From: Desulfamplus sp964425195 | GTDB taxonomy: Bacteria > Desulfobacterota > Desulfobacteria > Desulfobacterales > Desulfobacteraceae | NCBI GenBank assembly: GCA_964425195.1 | Contig: CAYRLG010000003.1 | Span: 124,001 to 188,000, forward strand | DNA length: 64,000 nucleotides | Reading direction: 5' to 3' | Shown here: in pieces, positions 33,498 through 41,975 of the stretch | How positions within the stretch are numbered: the stretch's first letter is position 1 | How the letters are laid out: each line of letters starts with the position of its first letter | Notes under the pieces: generated by a model | What the model was told of the DNA's origin: nothing | Database searches by the model: none | What the model saw: the letters and a program-made list of their open reading frames with translations, nothing else | Program-made: the position numbers and the translations under genes

Positions 33498-33651
33498 TAT
33501 TTTTTAGAAGCATCTTCTCTTCTTATCTCAAATATCTTCAATTAAAATTGGATAAATAATTATGTAAAATATAAAGGTGAGTTTTACAAGCTCTTTATTT
33601 TGAGTATTTGTTTAAGTATTTAGATGTAAAAGCAGTAGTTCATACTTGACT

Positions 33652-33674
33652 TCAATAAAATGATATTTTATTGA
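33652..33674. promoter_or_regulatory. 23-base palindrome upstream of the Cache chemoreceptor
   Basis: TCAATAAAAT-GAT-ATTTTATTGA, perfect 10-base arms, 57 bases before the chemoreceptor start. A TTGACT element (33646-33651) directly adjoins it, so a repressor or activator bound here could control the promoter. The rest of the 233-base divergent region is AT-rich with no other clear feature. Confidence 0.45.
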
Positions 33675-33730
33675 ATAAAATGTTGTTAATTAGCTGAATA
33701 GAATTTAATTGTTAAATATGGAGGTAACTT

Positions 33731-35470
33731 ATGCGAATCACAACAAAATTGATGCTTTTGGTTCTTTGTGTAGTGGGGTCACTTGGAATTACCTCTATGA
33801 CTATTTCTCTTAATTCTATAAAAAAACAACGAGATGTAGAGCTTCAAGATATAGAAGATACATTAACCAATCATAAAACCGAAATATTAAAAGCTATGGT
33901 AGCTAATGCCTACCATATAATTGATACTGCCTACAGATTTGAAGAAGTAAAAGATGAGTTTAAAGATAGAGCTAAAGATATTGTGGGTAATCTCAGATAT
34001 GGAGCTAACAAAACAGACTATTTCTGGATTCATGAGTTAAGCAGAAACAATAATGAACAGTTTAAAATGATTCTACACCCTTTTCAACCTACACTTAACG
34101 GCAAAGATATAAGCAATATAGAAGACCCAGAAGGAAAATACCTTTTTCGCGAAATGAACGCTGTTTGTCGTGACAAAAGGGAAGGTTATGTTAAATATAT
34201 GTGGCCCAAACCCGGAGAAAAAACACCAGTTAGTAAAATATCCTATGTTAAGCTATTTGAACCTTATAGATGGGTAATTGGAACTGGAGTATATGTTGAT
34301 GATATAAAAAAGGCAGTTGCTGAAAAAGAGGCTCAGATAAACAAACTACTTGTTAATACAATATTTAAGCAGATAATTTTTATAACTATAATCTGTATAG
34401 CTATTATTCTTACCACATTTTTTGTTGCAAAAAGAATAACAAAACCCGTTATTGAAACCAGCATAATGCTAAAAGAGATTGCCGAAGGAGAAGGTGATTT
34501 AACTAAACGTATCAAAGTAAAAACAGAAGATGAAGCAGGAGAGCTTGCACATTGGTTTAACCAGTTTGTTGAGCATCTCCAACAGATGATCCTTAAAATT
34601 AAGGAGAGTTCTGGACTTCTAACTTATAATGCTAAAGATATGTCATCTATCTCCCAGATGATGAGCCAAAATGCTCGGGATATCTTCTCAAAAATCAGTG
34701 TTGCCAACATCTCGTCTGAAGAGATGAACTCAAACATGCAATCTGTTGCATCGGCTATGGAAGAGACCACAACCAATATCAATATGGTTGCAGGAGCTAC
34801 AGAAGAGATGAACTCCACAATCAACGAGATTGCAAAAAATACATCCCAAGCAAATAAAATCACAAATGAAGCTGTCTTGCAATCTAACATGGCTAAAGAA
34901 AATGTTGATAAACTTACAGCCCTTGCAAAAGAGATTGGTAAAATCACCGAAATTATAACAGAGATTTCAGAACAGACCAATCTTTTAGCACTTAATGCCA
35001 CAATTGAAGCTGCAAGAGCTGGTGAGGCTGGCAAAGGTTTTGCTGTGGTTGCAAGTGAAATTAAGGTCTTAGCACATCAAACCGCAGATGCCACTTTAAA
35101 AATAAATCATCAGATCAGCATGATTCAAAGTTCAACCCAACTTGCAGGAGAGAATATTCATAATATATCTAAAATTGTTGATCAAGTTAATGATATTGTA
35201 TCAGGTATTGCTGGAGCGATTGAAGAACAATCTGTAACTACAAATGAGATATCTCATAATGTATCTCAATCTTCAGAGGGAATCTCTGAGATAAACCAGA
35301 ATCTCTCCCACACCTCATCTTCTGCTGAAGAGATCACCAATCAAGTTGCACAGATAAACAAGTCAGCAGCGGATATGTCAGCAAACTGTAGTAAAGTGAA
35401 TGAAAATGTAGATAAATTGAACAACCTTGCAACCAATCTCAACGAGATGGTTAACCGTTTTAAAACTTGA
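33731..35470 (+). CDS. Methyl-accepting chemotaxis protein with single Cache domain
   Basis: 579-residue chemoreceptor: TM1 about 6-28, an extracytoplasmic single-Cache (sCache_2-like) domain about 35-195 with TDYFWIHEL, MILHPFQPTLNGKDI and YRWVIGTGVYVDD, TM2 about 212-234, HAMP (KPVIETSIMLKEIAEGEGDL) and a signalling hairpin tip (TEISEQTNLLALNATIEAA). The YFWI...HP pattern is typical of Cache domains that bind small carboxylates such as acetate, propionate or pyruvate; the ligand here is inference. RBS GGAGG precedes the ATG. It is divergent from the CheC operon, with a 23-base palindrome between them. Confidence 0.95.
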   Translation: MRITTKLMLLVLCVVGSLGITSMTISLNSIKKQRDVELQDIEDTLTNHKTEILKAMVANAYHIIDTAYRFEEVKDEFKDRAKDIVGNLRYGANKTDYFWIHELSRNNNEQFKMILHPFQPTLNGKDISNIEDPEGKYLFREMNAVCRDKREGYVKYMWPKPGEKTPVSKISYVKLFEPYRWVIGTGVYVDDIKKAVAEKEAQINKLLVNTIFKQIIFITIICIAIILTTFFVAKRITKPVIETSIMLKEIAEGEGDLTKRIKVKTEDEAGELAHWFNQFVEHLQQMILKIKESSGLLTYNAKDMSSISQMMSQNARDIFSKISVANISSEEMNSNMQSVASAMEETTTNINMVAGATEEMNSTINEIAKNTSQANKITNEAVLQSNMAKENVDKLTALAKEIGKITEIITEISEQTNLLALNATIEAARAGEAGKGFAVVASEIKVLAHQTADATLKINHQISMIQSSTQLAGENIHNISKIVDQVNDIVSGIAGAIEEQSVTTNEISHNVSQSSEGISEINQNLSHTSSSAEEITNQVAQINKSAADMSANCSKVNENVDKLNNLATNLNEMVNRFKT

Positions 35471-35546
35471 AAACTATTTAACAATTAGACATATCTATGA
35501 CATCTTTAAAATTGTAAGAAATTGATGTGGTTCAAATAATCTTTGC

Positions 35547-35643
35547 CTTGAAAGTCAAGCCATTGTATATAACCAATCGTAGGATGACGGATACGCATTA
35601 AAAATGCAACTTATTAGGGGGGGTAACCAACTGGTCTCCCCCT
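35547..35643 (+). promoter_or_regulatory. Structured 5' leader of the speA operon (three hairpins)
   Basis: Three consecutive stems precede speA: CTTGA-AAG-TCAAG (35547-35559), GCATT-AAA-AATGC (35595-35607) and AGGGGG...CCCCCT (35616-35643, 6 base pairs including four or more G-C). The last ends 27 bases before the RBS AGAGGAG. This could be an attenuator, a ligand-sensing leader or a translation-control element; it does not match a riboswitch class I can name. Confidence 0.45.
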
Positions 35644-35684
35644 ATTTACTTTTATACCTTATGAAATATAGAGGAGTTTCTCTT

Positions 35685-37598
35685 TTGAACCATACCCTTG
35701 AACGTTGGAACGTAACAAAATCCACAGACCTCTATGGAATTAATGAGTGGGGTGGAGGCTATTTTACTATTGCTGAAAATGGAGATTTGACAGTGATGCC
35801 CTCTCCGGGTGCTGTCAATAGAGCAGTAAGCATTAGAGAGATTGTATCTGGTATTGAAGATAGAGGGCTTGGAATGCCGGTGCTTCTTCGTATTGAAAAT
35901 ATACTTGACTCACAGATTGCAGAGCTTAACGAAAGTTTTCTATATGCAATGAAAGAGCTTGATTATAAAGGTACTTTTACAGGCGCATATCCAATAAAGG
36001 TCAATCAACAGCAGCAGGTTGTTGAAGAGATTACCCTTTACGGCTCTAAATATCATCACGGACTTGAAGCAGGCAGCAAAGCAGAGCTTATTGCAGCAAT
36101 GGGAATGCTCACAGATACTCAAGCCCCTCTTATCTGCAACGGCTATAAAGATCAGGAGTTTATCGATCTTGGACTTTATGCTACAAAAATTGGTTATAAA
36201 TGTATTCTTGTTCTTGAGATGCCAAGCGAGCTTCCGTTAATCATTGAACGTTCAAGAGTTCTTGGAGCAACACCGATTCTTGGCATAAGAATTAAACTTG
36301 CAACTCAAGCTGGTGGGCACTGGGGAGAGTCTGGAGGAGAGAGAAGCATATTTGGGCTTAACACAACTCAGATAATAGAGGCGGTTGATCTGCTTGCCAA
36401 AGAGAATATGCTCGATTGCCTTCAGATGGTCCATTATCATTTAGGTTCACAGATTTCAAATATTCGGGAGATAAGAACAGCGGTTAACGAGGCTTGCAGA
36501 GTTTATGCTGGTCTTGCTATGGAAGGTGCTAACGTAAAGTACCTTGATCTTGGAGGCGGTCTTGCTGTTGATTATGACGGCTCTCAATCAAATTTTTTGA
36601 GCAGTAGAAATTACACACTTAACGAATATTGCACAGATATAATTGAAGCTGTAATGACATCTTTAGATGAGGTTGGAATTGAACACCCTACTATCATTAC
36701 AGAATCTGGAAGAGCACTTGTTGCATACTATTCAATGCTTCTATTTAATGTGCTTGATGTTACCCGTTTTCAGCCTGAACCTCTTCCTGAAATCTTACCA
36801 GAAGGCTCTCCAGCACAGATAAAATATATGTTTGATTCTTTAAAATCACTATCTATCAGAAATATTCAAGAGTGTTTTAACGATATAATCTATTACAGAG
36901 ATGAGGCTCGTCAGTTGTTTAATCACGGCAAGATAACCTTGCGACAGCGATCTTTAGCTGAAAAGATATTTTGGACAACCATTAATGAGATTGCACGAAT
37001 ATCAAAAGGGTTAAAACACGTTACTCCTGAAATTGCAGACATTGAACGGGCTTTATCTGATATATATTATTGTAATTTCAGCGTATTTCAATCTCTTCCA
37101 GATGCTTGGGCAATCGATCAGCTCTTTCCTATAATGCCTGTACATAGACTAAATGAAGAGCCAACAAGAAATGCCATAATTGCAGATATAACATGCGATT
37201 GTGACGGCAAAATCGACCGATTTATTGCACGCCACGATATCAAGCACTATCTGCCGCTGCACGATCTAAAGGAGTCTGAAGAGTATTATCTTGGTGCATT
37301 TCTTGTCGGAGCTTATCAGGAGACTCTTGGAGATTTGCACAACCTTATGGGAGATACAAACATTGTAACTGTACGTGTGCTTGACAACGGCGAATATGAG
37401 TTTGTTGGAGAGCTTGAAGGAGATAGTGTTTCAGATATTTTATCTTATGTGGAGTATGACCCTAAGAGGCTGCTTGTCAGATTTAGAAAAACAGCAGAAA
37501 GAGCTGTTAGAAAAGGCAATATCACAGCACAAGAGAGGCGGGAGATCATGCAAGCCTATGAGATGGGCTTACGTGGTTACACCTATTTTGAGAGATAA
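35685..37598 (+). CDS. speA: Biosynthetic arginine decarboxylase
   Basis: PLP-dependent, fold-type III enzyme converting arginine to agmatine. The TTG at 35685 is chosen because AGAGGAG (35670-35676) is 8 bases upstream and the protein then reads NHTLERWNVTKSTDLYGINEWGGGYF-like, matching known SpeA N-termini; an ATG at 35604 would lie inside the structured leader. Length 637 residues is standard. The Schiff-base lysine is about K105 (GAYPIKVNQQ). Other SpeA blocks are HYHLGSQI, KYLDLGGGLAVDYDG and ITESGRALVAYYS. It is first of five genes forming a spermidine pathway, and a hairpin (37656) separates it from the next. Confidence 0.95.
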   Translation: MNHTLERWNVTKSTDLYGINEWGGGYFTIAENGDLTVMPSPGAVNRAVSIREIVSGIEDRGLGMPVLLRIENILDSQIAELNESFLYAMKELDYKGTFTGAYPIKVNQQQQVVEEITLYGSKYHHGLEAGSKAELIAAMGMLTDTQAPLICNGYKDQEFIDLGLYATKIGYKCILVLEMPSELPLIIERSRVLGATPILGIRIKLATQAGGHWGESGGERSIFGLNTTQIIEAVDLLAKENMLDCLQMVHYHLGSQISNIREIRTAVNEACRVYAGLAMEGANVKYLDLGGGLAVDYDGSQSNFLSSRNYTLNEYCTDIIEAVMTSLDEVGIEHPTIITESGRALVAYYSMLLFNVLDVTRFQPEPLPEILPEGSPAQIKYMFDSLKSLSIRNIQECFNDIIYYRDEARQLFNHGKITLRQRSLAEKIFWTTINEIARISKGLKHVTPEIADIERALSDIYYCNFSVFQSLPDAWAIDQLFPIMPVHRLNEEPTRNAIIADITCDCDGKIDRFIARHDIKHYLPLHDLKESEEYYLGAFLVGAYQETLGDLHNLMGDTNIVTVRVLDNGEYEFVGELEGDSVSDILSYVEYDPKRLLVRFRKTAERAVRKGNITAQERREIMQAYEMGLRGYTYFER

Positions 37599-37655
37599 GG
37601 TTATACTTACTTTAAAAGAATATAAATTGATGTTTACTAAAAAATATTAATCTGT

Positions 37656-37679
37656 AGAGACGCATGACCGTGTGTCTCT
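37656..37679. terminator. Intercistronic hairpin between speA and carboxyspermidine dehydrogenase
   Basis: AGAGACGCA-TGACCG-TGTGTCTCT forms a 9-pair stem with one G-U wobble. TTTACA follows, a weak U-tract. It could attenuate transcription into the downstream genes or protect the speA transcript. The sequence looks like a decayed copy of a palindromic element. Confidence 0.45.
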
Positions 37680-37713
37680 TTACATACAAATTTCAAAAAT
37701 GGAGATAAAAACA

Positions 37714-38904
37714 ATGTCTAAAGTTCTCATAATTGGAGCAGGCGGCGTGGGAAGCGTTACAACACATAAATGTGCACAGATTCCCGAAGTTTTTTCAGAA
37801 ATAGTTTTGGCAAGCAGAACAAAATCAAAATGTGATGCAATAGCAGAAGATGTTTTGAAACGAACAGGAAGAACGGTTACAACCGCAAGCGTTGATGCAG
37901 ATAATGTAGATGAAGCTACTGCATTTATCCAAAAAACAAAACCCGACATTGTGGTCAATCTTGCCCTGCCTTATCAAGATATTCCGCTTATGGAGGCGTG
38001 TCTTGCAACTGGTGTTGATTATTTAGATACTGCAAATTACGAGCCGCCTGATGTTGCAAAATTTGAATATAAATGGCAGTGGGCATATCAGGATAGATTC
38101 AAAGAAAAAGGCATTATGGCTCTTTTGGGTTCTGGGTTTGACCCGGGAGTTACCAATGTTTTTTGTGCTTATGCACAAAAGCACCATTTTGATGAGATAC
38201 ATGAGCTTGATATTATTGACTGCAATGCTGGAAATCATGGACAGCACTTTGCCACAAACTTTAATCCAGAGATAAATATCCGTGAGATTACACAAAGAGG
38301 TAGATTTTGGGATCATGGTGATTGGGTAGAGACAGATCCACTCTCATGGTCGATGAATTACGATTTTCCTGAAGGTATTGGGCAGAAAAAGTGCTATCTC
38401 TTGTACCACGAAGAGCTTGAATCATTAGTGATGAATCTTAAAGGGTTGAAACGTGCAAGATTCTGGATGACTTTTTCTGAGCAGTATCTCACCCATTTAA
38501 AAGTTTTAGAAAATGTCGGCATGACCCGCATTGATCCTGTTGAGTATGAGGGCAATAAGATTGTTCCTCTTAAATTTCTAAAGGCTGTGCTGCCAGAGCC
38601 AGCTTCCCTTGGACCTTTGACACAGGGACGCACATGTATCGGCTGCTTGATGAAAGGGGTTAAAGATGGAAAGAAAAAAGAAATTTTTATCTACAATATT
38701 TGCAGCCACGAAGAGTCATATAAAGAGGTCGGCTCTCAGGCAATATCCTATACAACAGGCGTTCCGGCAATGATTGGAGCAATGATGATGCTGCAGAAAA
38801 AATGGCACAAGGCTGGTGTTTGGAATATGGAAGAGTTTGATCCTGATCCGTTTATGGACGCTTTGAATAAGTATGGTCTTCCGTGGAGTGTGAACTATAT
38901 ATGA
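37714..38904 (+). CDS. Carboxy(nor)spermidine dehydrogenase (saccharopine dehydrogenase family)
   Basis: Condenses aspartate semialdehyde with putrescine (or diaminopropane) and reduces the imine to carboxyspermidine. The 396-residue protein starts at the ATG 37714, where GGAG (37701-37704) lies 9 bases upstream; upstream codons lack an RBS. It opens with the Rossmann motif VLIIGAGGVGS. TANYEPPD, GFDPGVTNVF, DCNAGNHGQHFATNFN and YTTGVPAMIGAMM are typical of this family rather than of lysine-forming saccharopine dehydrogenase. Its neighbours speA, nspC and speB complete the spermidine route, which settles the assignment. Confidence 0.94.
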   Translation: MSKVLIIGAGGVGSVTTHKCAQIPEVFSEIVLASRTKSKCDAIAEDVLKRTGRTVTTASVDADNVDEATAFIQKTKPDIVVNLALPYQDIPLMEACLATGVDYLDTANYEPPDVAKFEYKWQWAYQDRFKEKGIMALLGSGFDPGVTNVFCAYAQKHHFDEIHELDIIDCNAGNHGQHFATNFNPEINIREITQRGRFWDHGDWVETDPLSWSMNYDFPEGIGQKKCYLLYHEELESLVMNLKGLKRARFWMTFSEQYLTHLKVLENVGMTRIDPVEYEGNKIVPLKFLKAVLPEPASLGPLTQGRTCIGCLMKGVKDGKKKEIFIYNICSHEESYKEVGSQAISYTTGVPAMIGAMMMLQKKWHKAGVWNMEEFDPDPFMDALNKYGLPWSVNYI

Positions 38905-38942
38905 TTAGTTAAATTGAGAACTATAATAAAGGATGAACTTAA

Positions 38943-39485
38943 ATGAAAGATATAACTGTCCTTAAATATATTGAGAATTTTTATATAGAAAATAGTAATA
39001 TTTCTTCTATATTAGTTGCTGTTATCGTTCTTATCATTGATTACATAACTGGAAAACATGTTCAATTTCCTATCTTATATGTATTCCCTGCTGCCATGGC
39101 TGCATGGAGTAACAGCAAAATTCAGGCATACGGATTAGCTGTATCTCTCCCCATTATAAGAATTTGTTTTAACTTTCTATGGGGTGAAGTTCATCTTTTA
39201 TACTTCGATATAATAAATGCTATTTTAAGAGTAGCTGCTTTATCTTTCTATGTTTATCTAATTGATATATTGGCATCTCAAACAAGAGCTTTGCAAAAAG
39301 AGGTAAAAATATTAGAAGGTATTCTGCCGATATGTGCATCATGTAAAAAAATTAGAAATTTAGAAGGACAATATGAACCAATTGAGAAATATATAACTGA
39401 TCATTCTGAAGCAGTATTTAGTCATGGTTTGTGCCAAGATTGTGCTCACAAACTTTATCCTGAATATTTCAATAAAAAAGAGTAA
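38943..39485 (+). CDS. Small membrane protein with C-terminal CX2C pairs, embedded in the polyamine operon
   Basis: 180 residues. The N-terminal ~110 residues hold about four membrane segments (near 20-36, 42-56, 60-78 and 88-112) resembling sensor-type membrane modules. The tail has LPICASCKKIR (C131, C134) and HGLCQDCAHK (C164, C167), a paired CX2C motif often found at the end of delta-proteobacterial PAS or receiver proteins. No output domain is present. RBS AAAGGA is 9 bases before the ATG. It sits 38 bases after the dehydrogenase and 14 bases before nspC, so it is co-transcribed. I do not recognise its function; metal or redox sensing is possible. Confidence 0.72.
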   Translation: MKDITVLKYIENFYIENSNISSILVAVIVLIIDYITGKHVQFPILYVFPAAMAAWSNSKIQAYGLAVSLPIIRICFNFLWGEVHLLYFDIINAILRVAALSFYVYLIDILASQTRALQKEVKILEGILPICASCKKIRNLEGQYEPIEKYITDHSEAVFSHGLCQDCAHKLYPEYFNKKE

Positions 39486-39499
39486 TTTAATTAACATTC

Positions 39500-40765
39500 A
39501 TGAAATATACTACATTAAACTTTAATCCAAATCAGATAAAAACCCCCTGCTTTGTTGTTGATGAATCTCTGCTTGAGAAAAATCTTGATACACTTGCATC
39601 AGTAAAAGAGCATACAGGCTGCAAGATTCTGCTTGCATTAAAATGCTTCTCAATGTTCAGGGTGTTTCCACTTATCCGGCAGTATTTAGACGGAGTGTGT
39701 GCAAGCTCTCCACATGAGGCAAGACTTGGGCGTGAGGAGTTTTGTAAAGAGGTACACACCTTTGCTGCTGCGTACTCTGAACATGATATTCTTGATCTAT
39801 GCGAAACTACAGACCATTTAGTTTTTAACTCATTTGGTCAGTTTGAGAGGTTCAAGCCTTTGGTTAAGAGGAGAGCAGAAGAGCTTGGAAGAAGAATAGA
39901 GCTTGGTATTAGAATAAATCCTGAGCATTCTGAAGGTGCGGTGCGAATTTATGATCCATGCGCCCCGGGTTCAAGGCTTGGGGTTAAATATGACAACTTT
40001 GTTAAGGCTATAAATAACAACAAAGATATTCTTGGCAAAATTTCAGGAATGCACTGGCATAATCTTTGCGAGCAGGATGCAGACTGTTTGGAGAGGACGG
40101 TAAAGGCTGTAGAGTCCAAATTTGGCGAGTTTATTCCAAAGATGAGATATATCAACTTTGGAGGGGGGCATCATATAACAAGACCCGGATATGACATTAA
40201 GCTGCTTGAAAAAATTATAAACGATTTTCAGCAGAAATGGGGTGTTCAGGTCTATCTTGAACCGGGTGAGGCAGTTGCTTTAAATGCAGGTTTTTTTGTG
40301 GCAGCAATTTTGGATATTATAACAGAGAACATTATAACCAACCAACCTACTATTGATATTGCAATCATTAATGGTTGTGTTCCTGCACACATGCCTGATG
40401 TTTTAGAGATGCCGTATCGCCCAAATATTTTAAATTCCAAAAATCCAAATGATCTAACTACCAATCTAAATAAAACAACTGCCAATTCTACTAAATCGTC
40501 AACACAGACAACTAAACAGTATCTTTACCGAATCGGAGGCTTATCTTGTCTTGCCGGCGATGTTGCCGGAGAGTATGCCTTTAATGAGCCTCTTAATATT
40601 GGAGATAAACTTGTATTTACAGATATGGCAATCTATTCAATGGTAAAGACAAACACCTTTAACGGAGTTCAGCTTCCATCTATTGCATTGGTCGGAAAAG
40701 ATGACAAAACCGTTGAGATGGTAAGAACATTTGGATATTTGGATTTTAAAAACAGGTTGTCATAA
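39500..40765 (+). CDS. nspC: Carboxy(nor)spermidine decarboxylase
   Basis: Fold-type III PLP enzyme that decarboxylates carboxyspermidine to spermidine. It is 421 residues; relatives are nearer 380-400. The Schiff-base lysine is K48 (ILLALKCFS); NFGGGHH, MHWHNLCEQD, LEPGEAV, INGCVPAHMPDVLEMPYRP and GGLSCLAGD are family blocks. Residues about 310-339 (40427-40517) are an Asn/Thr/Ser/Lys-rich insert absent from the usual core and placed in a loop between conserved blocks. It lies 10 bases before speB, with tight operon spacing. Confidence 0.95.
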   Translation: MKYTTLNFNPNQIKTPCFVVDESLLEKNLDTLASVKEHTGCKILLALKCFSMFRVFPLIRQYLDGVCASSPHEARLGREEFCKEVHTFAAAYSEHDILDLCETTDHLVFNSFGQFERFKPLVKRRAEELGRRIELGIRINPEHSEGAVRIYDPCAPGSRLGVKYDNFVKAINNNKDILGKISGMHWHNLCEQDADCLERTVKAVESKFGEFIPKMRYINFGGGHHITRPGYDIKLLEKIINDFQQKWGVQVYLEPGEAVALNAGFFVAAILDIITENIITNQPTIDIAIINGCVPAHMPDVLEMPYRPNILNSKNPNDLTTNLNKTTANSTKSSTQTTKQYLYRIGGLSCLAGDVAGEYAFNEPLNIGDKLVFTDMAIYSMVKTNTFNGVQLPSIALVGKDDKTVEMVRTFGYLDFKNRLS

Positions 40766-40775
40766 GGAGTAAAAA

Positions 40776-41837
40776 TTGAACTTTTTAGAATCAGAGCTGT
40801 TTAAAGATGGGAACACAGAAGCAAAATCTCTTTTTCATGTAATTCCAGCACCTATGGAATCTTCGGTATCCTATGGCAACGGCACAGCAGCAGGACCTCG
40901 GGCAATTCTTGAGGCATCAGATCAGCTTGAGGTGTGGGACAATTTTCAGGCATCAAGAGAGGCAGAATCCTATTTAGAACGTTATGATTCTGTTTTACGT
41001 TCAGGTATTTATACCGCTTCACCAGTTAATTGCAAAGGTGAGGCTGAAACTGTTGTTGGGCGTATTGAACAGGCTGTCGCAAGAGCACTTTCATTTAATC
41101 ATATTAATTCTGAGAAGCGGGTTATATCTGAAGTCAACACAATTCCGGTTCTGCTTGGCGGAGAGCATACTGTTACACTCGGAGCATTGCGGGCATTAAA
41201 AAAATATTTTATTAAATCATCAGCAAATTGTGATTGTAAAGATTCCAAAACAAATCCTGATTCTAAAAGTTATAGTAGTAACCACAATGATCTATTGGGT
41301 AATATTCGAGAACCATTTGGTATTATTCAAATTGATGCACATGCTGATCTTAGAGAGAGCTATCAGGGAAGGCGTTTAAGCCATGCCTGCGTAATGCGGC
41401 GTGCGGTTGATGATCTTAATATTCCTCTGTTTCAAATTGGCGTTCGTGCAATCTCTTACGAAGAGGTGGTTTTTAGAATAGAGAAAAATATTTCATTTCT
41501 TGATGCTAAAGATATTTACTTGCACGGAGTTAAAGCTGTTTGCGATTTTGACAATCTCCTGCCAGTTGGTTTCCCTAAAAAGATTTATATAACCTTAGAT
41601 GTTGACGGGCTTGATCCCTCCGTGATTCGTGCAACCGGCACACCAGTTCCGGGAGGGCTTGGCTGGTATGATACTTTAACTCTGCTTGAAAAAATTATTT
41701 CAGAAAGAGATGTGGTAGGTTTTGATCTTGTTGAGCTTGCTCCAGTTGAGGGAGATCATGCTTCAGATTTTGCGGCTGCACAACTTATCTATTCTGTTAT
41801 GGGAATGGTTAAGAAAAGGCAGACGCTGAAACCTTGA
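40776..41837 (+). CDS. speB: Agmatinase
   Basis: Hydrolyses agmatine to putrescine and urea (ureohydrolase family). The TTG start is supported by a perfect AAGGAG (40764-40769) 6 bases upstream that overlaps the nspC stop region. The two-manganese ligands are visible: H131 (GGEHT), D187/H189/D191 (IDAHADLRESY) and the late LDVDGLDPS pair; SHACVMRR follows. At 353 residues it is longer than the usual ~300 because of a polar insert at residues about 146-178 (41211-41310). Together with SpeA it supplies putrescine for the carboxyspermidine enzymes. Confidence 0.96.
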   Translation: MNFLESELFKDGNTEAKSLFHVIPAPMESSVSYGNGTAAGPRAILEASDQLEVWDNFQASREAESYLERYDSVLRSGIYTASPVNCKGEAETVVGRIEQAVARALSFNHINSEKRVISEVNTIPVLLGGEHTVTLGALRALKKYFIKSSANCDCKDSKTNPDSKSYSSNHNDLLGNIREPFGIIQIDAHADLRESYQGRRLSHACVMRRAVDDLNIPLFQIGVRAISYEEVVFRIEKNISFLDAKDIYLHGVKAVCDFDNLLPVGFPKKIYITLDVDGLDPSVIRATGTPVPGGLGWYDTLTLLEKIISERDVVGFDLVELAPVEGDHASDFAAAQLIYSVMGMVKKRQTLKP

Positions 41838-41975
41838 GAGAACATTAGTGCATGTTCCATGTTTGCGTCCATTACCTGTTCCATCTTTAGGTACTGAGAT
41901 GTCGAATTAAGTTTAATTTTGTCGAGTAAGGTTACTTTATAAATTAAAAGTGAGGTTATTATTGGTTATACAATT

